Made by a program: the position numbers and the translations under genes. Of a stretch of DNA of 20,401 nt, positions 14,537-20,401 are shown in pieces. The notes beneath the pieces are model-generated. The model did no database searches. It was not told the origin of the DNA and saw nothing but the letters and a program-made list of their open reading frames with translations. Source of the stretch: Vicinamibacteria bacterium (GTDB taxonomy: Bacteria; Acidobacteriota; Vicinamibacteria; Vicinamibacterales; UBA2999). The stretch lies in NCBI GenBank assembly GCA_025924295.1, contig JAICEG010000027.1, forward strand, positions 1 through 20,401, read 5' to 3'. Within the stretch, counting starts at the first letter, position 1, and each line of letters opens with the position of its first letter.

Positions 14537-16482
14537 AGAACCGTCGTGACTTTCTCAAGAGCGCTGCGGTCACCGGGGCAGCAGCCTTGGTTCCAGGCAA
14601 CGCTGTCTCAGGTCCGGCTGAAGCCGGACACTACGGCGAGGATGCACCGCGACAGGCGGCTACGCCTGCGCAGGCATCCGCACCGATCGCGCCACGCGAA
14701 GTCGACCCGTCTGACGGCGGCGAGATCATCACGATCGATCGGCCGGGCGGCGACTTCATGGTCGACGTGATCAAGACGCTCGACTTCGAATACGTCGCGT
14801 CGAATCCCGGTTCGAGCTTCCGCGGGATTCACGAGTCGATCGTCAACTACGGCAACAACAAGATGCCGGAGTTCATCACCTGCTGCCACGAGGAATCCTC
14901 AGTGGCCATGGCCCACGGCTACTTCAAGGCCGAGGGGAAGCCGATGGCGGTGCTGTGCCATGGCACGGTGGGCCTGCAGCACGCCGCGATGGCGATCTAC
15001 AACGCCTACTGCGATCGCGTCCCGGTCTACATCATGGCTGGCAACTCGCTCGACGCCACGCTGCGACGGCCCGGCGTCGAGTGGTCGCACAGCGTCCAGG
15101 ACGCGGCGGCGATGGTTCGCGACTACATCAAGTGGGACGATCAGCCGGTCTCGCTCCCGCACTTCGCCGAGTCGGCGATACGCGCCTACAAGATTGCGTT
15201 GACGCCGCCGATGATGCCGGTGCTCCTCGTCATCGATGGCGGTCTGCAGGAAGATCCGATCCATGCCGAGATCACCTCGCGTCTTCGCATCCCGAGACTC
15301 ACGCGCGCCACACCCCCGCAGGGCGATTCGGGCGCGGTGGCGGAAGCGGCGCGCCTCCTCGTCAACGCACAAAACCCGCTCATCGTCGCCGACCGCGCGG
15401 CGCGCACGCCGGCCGGGGTGCAGCGACTGATCGAGCTCGCCGAGACATTGCAGGCGCCGGTCGTCGATCAGGGCGGGCGGATGAACTTCCCATCACGCCA
15501 CCCGCTCAATCAGAGCAGCGCGGCGCGTCAGCTCGTTGCCGAAGCGGACGTGATTCTCGGCCTCGAGCTGACGGACTTCTGGGGAACGGTCAGCGCCGTT
15601 CGCGACGGCCTCACGCGCACGTCGCGATCGCTCGTGAAGCCGGGCACGAAACTCGTGAGCATCACGGCGCTCGATCTGGCGACGAAAGGAAACTACCAGG
15701 ACTTCCAGCGTTACCCCGAAGTGGACGTGGCAATGGCCGCGGACGCTGAAGCGACGCTTCCCGCGTTGACTGAAGCCTGCAAGCGACTCCTCACCGCCGA
15801 TCGGCGTACGGCCTTCGAGGCGCGTGGCAAGCGCCTGGCCGAAACACACGGGCGCGCGCTCGAGCGCGCCCGCGCCGAGGCGGCCTATGCGTGGGATGCG
15901 AGCCCGATCAGCACCGCCCGCATGACGATGGAGCTGTGGGCCCAGATCAAGAAGGAGGACTGGGCTCTGGTGGCCGAGAGCGGCATCATGAGCGACTGGA
16001 CGTCGCAGCTGTGGAATTTCGAGAAGCACTACCAGTCGCTCGGCGGCTCGGGTGGCGCTGGTGTGGGCTATGGTGCCCCGGCCGCAGTTGGTGCTGCACT
16101 CGCCAACAAGAAGCACGGACGGTTGTCAGTCACGATTCAGGGCGATGGTGACTTTCTCTATGCGCCGGGGGTCTGGTGGACAGCCGCCCACCACCGGATT
16201 CCGCTGCTCGCCGTGATGCACAACAACCGCGCGTATCACCAGGAGGTCATGCACCTGCAGCGCATGGCCAACCGGCACAATCGCGGCATCTCGCGCGCGC
16301 ACGTCGGCACGACGATCGAGGATCCGAACGTCGATTTCGCGAAGATCGCGCAGGGCATGGGCGTCCACGCGCAAGGGCCGATCACGAACCCGAAGGATCT
16401 GGCGCCTGCGATCACGCGGGCGCTCGAGGTCGTCAAGCGTGGGGAGCCGTCGCTGATCGATGTAGTGACGCAACCGAGGTGA
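14533..16482 (+). CDS. Tat-exported thiamine-diphosphate-dependent enzyme (acetolactate synthase/decarboxylase fold)
   Basis: A 649-residue protein whose ATG overlaps the DoxX stop. It opens with a twin-arginine signal (NRRDFLKSAAVTGAAALV, residues 3-20) and a variable linker to about 62. The three domains of the acetolactate synthase/benzoylformate decarboxylase family follow. The N-terminal domain has CCHEESSVAMAHGY at 117-130, with Glu120 placed as the cofactor-activating Glu, then GTVGLQHA. The central domain covers about 265-420. The C-terminal cofactor-binding domain has GDGDF at 537-541 and NN at 564-565, with the usual spacing. Family enzymes decarboxylate or oxidise 2-oxo acids and are normally cytoplasmic, so Tat export is unusual. 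Tat fits, since the cofactor is loaded before export. Residues 27-34 are encoded by a short palindrome (see the repeat entry). Substrate unknown. Confidence 0.92.
   Translation: MKNRRDFLKSAAVTGAAALVPGNAVSGPAEAGHYGEDAPRQAATPAQASAPIAPREVDPSDGGEIITIDRPGGDFMVDVIKTLDFEYVASNPGSSFRGIHESIVNYGNNKMPEFITCCHEESSVAMAHGYFKAEGKPMAVLCHGTVGLQHAAMAIYNAYCDRVPVYIMAGNSLDATLRRPGVEWSHSVQDAAAMVRDYIKWDDQPVSLPHFAESAIRAYKIALTPPMMPVLLVIDGGLQEDPIHAEITSRLRIPRLTRATPPQGDSGAVAEAARLLVNAQNPLIVADRAARTPAGVQRLIELAETLQAPVVDQGGRMNFPSRHPLNQSSAARQLVAEADVILGLELTDFWGTVSAVRDGLTRTSRSLVKPGTKLVSITALDLATKGNYQDFQRYPEVDVAMAADAEATLPALTEACKRLLTADRRTAFEARGKRLAETHGRALERARAEAAYAWDASPISTARMTMELWAQIKKEDWALVAESGIMSDWTSQLWNFEKHYQSLGGSGGAGVGYGAPAAVGAALANKKHGRLSVTIQGDGDFLYAPGVWWTAAHHRIPLLAVMHNNRAYHQEVMHLQRMANRHNRGISRAHVGTTIEDPNVDFAKIAQGMGVHAQGPITNPKDLAPAITRALEVVKRGEPSLIDVVTQPR
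14611..14631. repeat. REP-like palindrome inside the ThDP-enzyme gene
   Basis: GTCCGGCT (14612-14619) and AGCCGGAC (14622-14629) form a perfect 8-base hairpin with a GA centre. It is translated in frame as GPAEAGHY within the linker just after the Tat signal. Similar PAEAGHY-type peptides are, from general knowledge, frequent in proteins predicted from related acidobacterial genomes, as expected for a dispersed palindromic repeat that landed in coding DNA. It keeps the reading frame here. Confidence 0.7.
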
Positions 16483-16486
16483 GCTG

Positions 16487-16852
16487 ATGAAGATTCATAT
16501 CGTCGCACTCGGTATCGTCGCACTCGCGTCCCTTGCCGCCGTGGGGGCGCAGGCGCCTGCGACGCAGGCAGCGCCAGTAGGAAACGCTGAAGCAGGAAAG
16601 AAGCTGTACGAAAGCTACGGCTGCTATCAGTGCCACGGCCGGGAAGCACAGGGATCGAGTGCCACCGGGCCGCGCCTCGGGCCGAAGCCGATCGCGTTCA
16701 CGGCATTCAGCCAGTACGTGCGGCGCCCAACCGGGCAGATGCCGCCGTACACCAGCAAGGTTGTGTCGGATACCGAGATGGCGGACATCTACGCGTTCGT
16801 GCAGGCGAGGCCGGTACCCGCGCAGAATGTGCCGCTTTTACGCGAGCCGTAG
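16487..16852 (+). CDS. exported monoheme cytochrome c
   Basis: A 121-residue class-I-like cytochrome c. Signal peptide at about 1-22 (VALASLAAVGAQ). Heme site CYQCHG at about residues 46-51, preceded by AGKKLYESYG and followed by TGPRLGP. The Met in QMPPYTSKVVSDTEMADIYAFV is the expected sixth ligand, in the usual place. Starts 4 bases after the ThDP-enzyme stop, so it is the third gene of the DoxX operon. Cytochromes of this kind carry one electron at a time in the periplasm to terminal oxidases. The tight linkage suggests it takes electrons from the exported ThDP enzyme or from DoxX; that partner choice is inferred. Confidence 0.93.
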   Translation: MKIHIVALGIVALASLAAVGAQAPATQAAPVGNAEAGKKLYESYGCYQCHGREAQGSSATGPRLGPKPIAFTAFSQYVRRPTGQMPPYTSKVVSDTEMADIYAFVQARPVPAQNVPLLREP

Positions 16853-16865
16853 GAGGTCAGCGTAG

Positions 16866-16891
16866 GGCGGGTCTTGCTTTGTAGACCCGCC
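16866..16891. terminator. hairpin between converging genes
   Basis: GGCGGGTCT (16866-16874) and AGACCCGCC (16883-16891) form a perfect 9-base stem with an 8-base loop (TGCTTTGT). It lies 13 bases after the cytochrome stop and 8 bases before the stop of the opposing FG-GAP gene, so it can serve both directions. There is no clear T-run, so it may work with Rho or be a REP-like element used as an mRNA end. Confidence 0.68.
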
Positions 16892-16899
16892 TCCAGCCG

Positions 16900-18516
16900 C
16901 TAGTTGCTGAACACGTAAACCGCGCCGGACTCGCTGACCGAGTTATCCGTCAGGTTTCCACCAGCACCCTTCGAGCCGCCGTCCTCCGCGTGTGCCGAGG
17001 CCAGCATGATGCGGCCGTCGCGACTGAGCGCGACCGAGCCGCCGAACTCATCGAACGCTTCGGCGTTCGAGCTCTTCACGTAGTACTGCTGCCGCCATGT
17101 CGTGCCGCTACGAGTGAACACGTAGACCGCACCCGATTCCGACGCGGCGTCGTCATCCTGCTTGCCATTGATCCCTTTGCCTGAACTGTCCTCGAGCGAC
17201 GCGCCAAGGGCCGCGGTGTTGCCATCGCCGCTCAACGTCGCCCGCGAGCCGAACCAGTCGTTGGGCCCGGTGTTGGATGCCTTCAGGAATGCCTGCTGCG
17301 TCCACGTCGTGCCGCTGCGCACGAAGACGTAGGCTGCGCCCGTGGAGACGTCGTCCATTCGATCGTTGTCACATCCGGTCGCGTTGACGCCGGTCGCCTT
17401 GCAATCTTCGTCGAGCGAGCTCGCCAGCAGCGTATTCCCATCGTCGCTCAGCACGACGTTGACGCCCATGGAGTCGCCGGCCTCGGCGTTGTCGGCGTGG
17501 ATGTAGGCTTGCTGGGTCCAGGTCGATCCCGCACGTGTGAAGACGTAGACGGCGCCTGAGCCACGTCGCATGTTGTCATAGGGGCCGTTGATGCCCCTCG
17601 CGGATCCCCCTTCGTCGAAACTGCCGGCAGCGAGGGTGTTGCCATCGGCGCTGAGCGATACGCTGTAACCGAACATGTCGCCCGGGTCGGGGTTGGCGGC
17701 CTTGACATATGCCTGTTGTGCCCAGGCAGTGCCCGTGAGCGCGAACACGTAGACCGCGCCAGCCGATTGAGCCGAGTTGTCGTCCTGCTTGCCGTTGATG
17801 CCGGGCGACGCGCTGTCCTCGGTGATCGCACCCACGGCCAGCGTTCGGCCATCATCGCTCAGCGCCAACGACGCTGCGAACTGATCGCCATCGCCGAAGC
17901 TGTCGGCGGTGGCGGCCGCATGACCCGTGTTGGAGGCCTTGACGTACGCCCGTTGCGCCCAGCTCGTCCCGGTGCGCGTGAAGACGTATGCTGCGCCAGC
18001 TTGCGGTATCGAGTGGTCGTCCCCACTCCCGTTCACACCGGTCGACTTGCTCGCTTCCCCAAAGGCAGAGACGGCCAATGTGTTGCCATCGGCGCTGAGC
18101 GCGACGACGTGTCCGAATTCGGCGCCCATCTGCGGATTCGACGGTTTCACGTAGGCCTGTTGCACCCATCCCGCCCCGTTCCGCACGAAGACGTAGACCG
18201 CACCGGACGCGTACATCGAGTTGTCGTTCTGGTTGCCGTTGATGCTCCTCGCTCCGCTGCTCTCATGAGGCGCCCCGACTGCCACGGTGTTCCCGTCGCC
18301 GCTGATGGCGACGCCCCACCCCGCATGCCCGTCGAGCTGCCCGCCGCACCCGAAATGATCGTCAGCATCCGGATTCGATGCCTTCAGGTAGGCAATTTCC
18401 CTGAGCTGAGCGGTAGTGACCGAACCAGACGACGGGGCCTGCCATCCCGCCGCCAGGCTGACCCCTGCGATTACAACGAGTGCCACGCCCGTAACCGTAC
18501 GCAACTCGACTGACAT
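16900..18516 (-). CDS. secreted seven-repeat FG-GAP/integrin-like beta-propeller
   Basis: A 538-residue protein with a signal peptide (VTGVALVVIAGVSLAAGW, residues 8-25). The rest is seven repeats of about 65-75 residues, each ending in GAVYVF or GAAYVF. A typical repeat reads xFGxxVALSxDGNTLAxxA, then an acidic GINGxxDDNS loop, then SGAVYVFxRxGxxWxQQAYxKAxN. Seven copies match a seven-bladed propeller of the FG-GAP/integrin-alpha type. The DGN and DD loops could bind calcium. The gene ends at a shared hairpin with the cytochrome c gene and diverges from the two-heme cytochrome gene. Function is probably adhesion or ligand binding at the cell surface; there are no catalytic motifs. Confidence 0.92.
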   Translation of the reverse strand: MSVELRTVTGVALVVIAGVSLAAGWQAPSSGSVTTAQLREIAYLKASNPDADDHFGCGGQLDGHAGWGVAISGDGNTVAVGAPHESSGARSINGNQNDNSMYASGAVYVFVRNGAGWVQQAYVKPSNPQMGAEFGHVVALSADGNTLAVSAFGEASKSTGVNGSGDDHSIPQAGAAYVFTRTGTSWAQRAYVKASNTGHAAATADSFGDGDQFAASLALSDDGRTLAVGAITEDSASPGINGKQDDNSAQSAGAVYVFALTGTAWAQQAYVKAANPDPGDMFGYSVSLSADGNTLAAGSFDEGGSARGINGPYDNMRRGSGAVYVFTRAGSTWTQQAYIHADNAEAGDSMGVNVVLSDDGNTLLASSLDEDCKATGVNATGCDNDRMDDVSTGAAYVFVRSGTTWTQQAFLKASNTGPNDWFGSRATLSGDGNTAALGASLEDSSGKGINGKQDDDAASESGAVYVFTRSGTTWRQQYYVKSSNAEAFDEFGGSVALSRDGRIMLASAHAEDGGSKGAGGNLTDNSVSESGAVYVFSN

Positions 18517-18594
18517 TCACGCCTCCCCCATTGAAACCCCCGAGAATCTCTCACCGCGAGGCAGTCCTGTCAATTCGGAATTCCGGGGACGGTG

Positions 18595-18634
18595 GGCGCC
18601 CCGCATTGCCGGGGCGCCAGAGGATAGGTATAGT
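18595..18634 (+). promoter_or_regulatory. promoter with overlapping hairpin for the two-heme cytochrome gene
   Basis: TTGCCG (18606-18611) and TATAGT (18629-18634) are 17 bases apart and resemble a sigma-70 promoter, placed 34 bases before the ATG at 18669. A perfect inverted repeat, GGCGCCCC (18595-18602) and GGGGCGCC (18611-18618), overlaps the -35 box and could be a regulator site. The region lies between two diverging genes. Confidence 0.5.
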
Positions 18635-18668
18635 CGCACGCGAACAGATGCGAGAGGCGAGGAATCCG

Positions 18669-19808
18669 ATGACAGGGAGCTCGAGGCGATCCATCGTGGG
18701 CGTTGCGGTATCAGCTGTCGTGTGGCTGTCGGCGGTCGTCGTGACAGTTGGTCAGGGCGGAGCCGCCCCGGCCGCGCCACCCATGGCCGAGCAGATCTTC
18801 AAGAACGTGCAGGTGCTCAAGGGCATTCCAGTGAACGAGTTCATGGGCACGATGGGCGTCTTCTCGGCGGCGCTGGGGATGTCGTGCGAGGACTGTCATG
18901 ACGCTGGCGATGAGAACTGGGCGGTGTACGCGAAAGACAACCCGCGAAAGCAGATGGCCAGGGTGATGATCACGATGATGGCCACCATCAACAAGACGCA
19001 CTTCCGTGGGCGTCAGGTGGTGACCTGCTACACCTGCCATCGTGGCAGCGCTCGCCCGCGAGCAACGGCCGATCTGGCCGAGCTGTACGGCACGCCGCCG
19101 TTCGGCGATCCCAACGCCGTCTTCGAGCAGGCCGTCAATGCGCCGAAGGCCGACGAGATCCTCGATAAGTACATCCAGGCGGTTGGCGGAGCGCAGCGCG
19201 TCGCGGCGTTGAAGAGTTATGTCGCGAAGGGTATGAGCTCGGGCTATGGGCCGGAGAACGAGCCGCGGCCTCTCGAGATTTACTCCCGCGAGGGCCAGCG
19301 CACGACCGTTGTGAAGACGACGGCGGGCGACGCCACCACGACCTACGACGGCCGCTCCGGGTGGATTGCGGCGCCGTTCCGGCCGGTCGACGTGCTCGCG
19401 TTGAGCCCGCAGGAAGTTGACGGCTTGAAGCTCGAAGCCGATCTGGCGCATCCGGCGGGCATCAAGCAGGCGCTCACCAACTGGCGGGTCGGGCTGGCGA
19501 CACTGATCGAAGACCGCGAAGTGCAGGTCGTCCAGGGCACGACCGCGCGCGGTGGGACGGCGACGCTGTACTTCGATTCAGAGACCGGCCTCCTCGTGCG
19601 CCATGTCCGCTACAACGACTCACCCGTTGGCCGCATCTCGAGGCAGACGGATTATTCGGACTACCGCGAAGTGGCTGGCGTGAGGATCCCGTTCAAGTGG
19701 ACCGACACCTGGCTGGATGGTCGAGACGTCGTCGAGTTGAGCGAGGTGCAGCCGAATGTGACGATCGACGCGGCGCGGTTCAACCGGCCCGCCCCGCCCA
19801 AGAAGTAG
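18669..19808 (+). CDS. two-heme cytochrome (reaction-centre cytochrome type) fused to a LolA-like domain
   Basis: A 379-residue exported protein. The ATG at 18669 is chosen because GAGGCGAGGA lies just upstream and the hydrophobic segment (SIVGVAVSAVVWLSAVVVTV) starts there; the frame is open further upstream. Residues about 38-130 match the cytochrome domain named after the photosynthetic reaction-centre cytochrome subunit. That domain shows QIFKNVQVLKGIPVNEFM, heme sites CEDCH (73-77) and CYTCH (120-124), and a Met-rich helix MITMMATIN between them that may give axial ligands. Two hemes instead of four is common in acidobacterial versions. From about 150 on is a beta-rich domain (YDGRSGWIA, FDSETGLLVR, YSDYREVAGVRIPF) like lipoprotein-sorting LolA-type domains. 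It does not imply phototrophy. Electron transfer at the envelope is the likely role. Confidence 0.9.
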   Translation: MTGSSRRSIVGVAVSAVVWLSAVVVTVGQGGAAPAAPPMAEQIFKNVQVLKGIPVNEFMGTMGVFSAALGMSCEDCHDAGDENWAVYAKDNPRKQMARVMITMMATINKTHFRGRQVVTCYTCHRGSARPRATADLAELYGTPPFGDPNAVFEQAVNAPKADEILDKYIQAVGGAQRVAALKSYVAKGMSSGYGPENEPRPLEIYSREGQRTTVVKTTAGDATTTYDGRSGWIAAPFRPVDVLALSPQEVDGLKLEADLAHPAGIKQALTNWRVGLATLIEDREVQVVQGTTARGGTATLYFDSETGLLVRHVRYNDSPVGRISRQTDYSDYREVAGVRIPFKWTDTWLDGRDVVELSEVQPNVTIDAARFNRPAPPKK

Positions 19809-19811
19809 AAA

Positions 19812-20401
19812 TCAGCTCTTCGTTCCGCCAGGCACGCCAAGGTACTGACTCTTGATGTCCTCGTTCGCCCACAGGGCATCTGCGTCGGCGCTGTAGACGA
19901 TCGTCCCCTGGTGCATGACGTGGGTCGTGTTCGAGACGTCGACCGCGAATGCCGCGTTCTGCTCGACCAGCAGGACCGTCGTCCCATCGTTGCGCAGGCG
20001 TTGGATGAGCCGCGCCACGTCCGCGACGAGAGCCGGCGCCAGTCCCTCGGTCGGCTCGTCCATGATGAGCAGCCGGGGATTCGCGACCAGCGCTCGCGCG
20101 ATCGCCAGCATCTGCTGTTCGCCGCCGCTCAGTTCACCGCCGCCGTGATGACGTCGTTCGGCGAGCCGGGGAAAGAGCTCGAATATCCGCTCGAGTGTCC
20201 AGTTGCTCTCCGATCTCGCCGGGCGGACCGCGATGTGGAGGTTCTCCTCCACCGATAGCGAGACGAAGATGCGCCGGCCCTGCGGCACGAGACTGATTCC
20301 GGCATCACACACCTGATGCGGCGGCAGGCGCGTCGTTTCGACGCCATCGAGCAGCACGCGGCCGCGGCGGGCCGGCGTCAAGCCGGCGAGCGAACGGCAC
20401 A
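19812..20401 (-). CDS. livF: LivF-type ABC transporter ATP-binding protein, 5' end outside window
   Basis: The C-terminal part (about 195 residues) of an ABC ATPase. The frame is open to the right edge, so the TTG-initiated start inside the window is not used, and the Walker A motif lies outside. Visible parts are the Q-loop region (GISLVPQGRRIF), the signature LSGGEQQMLAIARAL, the Walker B region (LLIMDEPTEGLAP) and the VLLVEQN switch region. The VPQGRRIF, EGLAP and VEQN forms are typical of LivF, the branched-chain amino acid transporter ATPase; the switch residue is Glu in place of the usual His, as in that family. The C terminus YLG near the end also fits. It converges on the two-heme cytochrome gene with only 3 bases between them. 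The substrate of the transporter cannot be told from this subunit. Confidence 0.9.
   Translation of the reverse strand, partial: CRSLAGLTPARRGRVLLDGVETTRLPPHQVCDAGISLVPQGRRIFVSLSVEENLHIAVRPARSESNWTLERIFELFPRLAERRHHGGGELSGGEQQMLAIARALVANPRLLIMDEPTEGLAPALVADVARLIQRLRNDGTTVLLVEQNAAFAVDVSNTTHVMHQGTIVYSADADALWANEDIKSQYLGVPGGTKS

Noticed and set aside
17716..18513. A 265-codon plus-strand frame opposite the FG-GAP gene
   Set aside because: It mirrors the repeat structure of the real gene on the other strand and has no independent features.
16900..18516. Regularly spaced repeats that might be taken for a CRISPR array
   Set aside because: The repeats are about 200 bases, vary in sequence, and encode propeller blades in one frame.
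18669..19130. Reaction-centre cytochrome domain as a sign of photosynthesis
   Set aside because: Two-heme versions of this domain are common in non-phototrophic acidobacteria, and no other photosynthesis gene is present.

Overview
The window is GC-rich, densely coded chromosomal bacterial DNA. It contains a very large Oar-like TonB-dependent receptor with an N-terminal carboxypeptidase-regulatory-like domain, a two-heme cytochrome of the reaction-centre cytochrome type fused to a lipoprotein-sorting-like domain, many secreted proteins of unknown family, and a short palindrome whose translation contains PAEAGHY. Together these suggest an acidobacterium, probably a Vicinamibacteria-type (subdivision 6) soil lineage. 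That placement is inferred from gene content; there is no rRNA or other marker in the window. No tRNA, rRNA, CRISPR array or complete insertion sequence was seen, and no gene-free stretch exceeds 300 bases.

Layout. (1) Positions 1-5404 hold two copies of a three-gene set facing each other tail to tail: a metallo-beta-lactamase-fold protein, a ~250-residue secreted protein and a ~310-330-residue secreted protein. The left copy is on the plus strand and cut by the window edge. The right copy is on the minus strand with a YbjQ/UPF0145 gene inserted. (2) Positions 5527-10100 hold the TonB-dependent receptor, divergent from the right MBL gene, then another secreted protein that shares motifs with the proteins of region 1. 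A long imperfect inverted repeat separates the two. (3) Positions 10161-12135 look like a small defence or stress island: a nucleoside-deoxyribosyltransferase/TIR-like protein, a truncated TIR-domain remnant, and a CopG-MazF type toxin-antitoxin pair with a clear palindromic operator. (4) Positions 12324-16852: an NHL-propeller protein diverges from a tight operon of tandem-DoxX membrane protein, Tat-exported thiamine-diphosphate (ThDP) enzyme and monoheme cytochrome c. (5) Positions 16900-19808: a seven-repeat FG-GAP propeller protein diverges from the two-heme cytochrome fusion. (6) The right edge holds the 3' part of a LivF-type ABC ATPase gene.

How the genes may work together. Almost everything outside regions 3 and 6 is predicted to be exported: periplasmic hydrolase-like proteins, secreted proteins sharing a DLTGxW / GxWxGDTLVV motif set, an outer-membrane receptor, propellers, and heme proteins. 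The most striking unit is the DoxX - ThDP enzyme - cytochrome c operon. ThDP-dependent decarboxylases and oxidases are normally cytoplasmic. A Tat signal on one, translationally coupled to a DoxX membrane protein and followed after 4 bases by an exported cytochrome c, suggests a periplasmic ThDP-dependent oxidation feeding electrons to the respiratory chain. This is an inference from domain content and gene spacing. The second strong signal is the mirrored MBL/secreted-protein cassette next to the TonB receptor.
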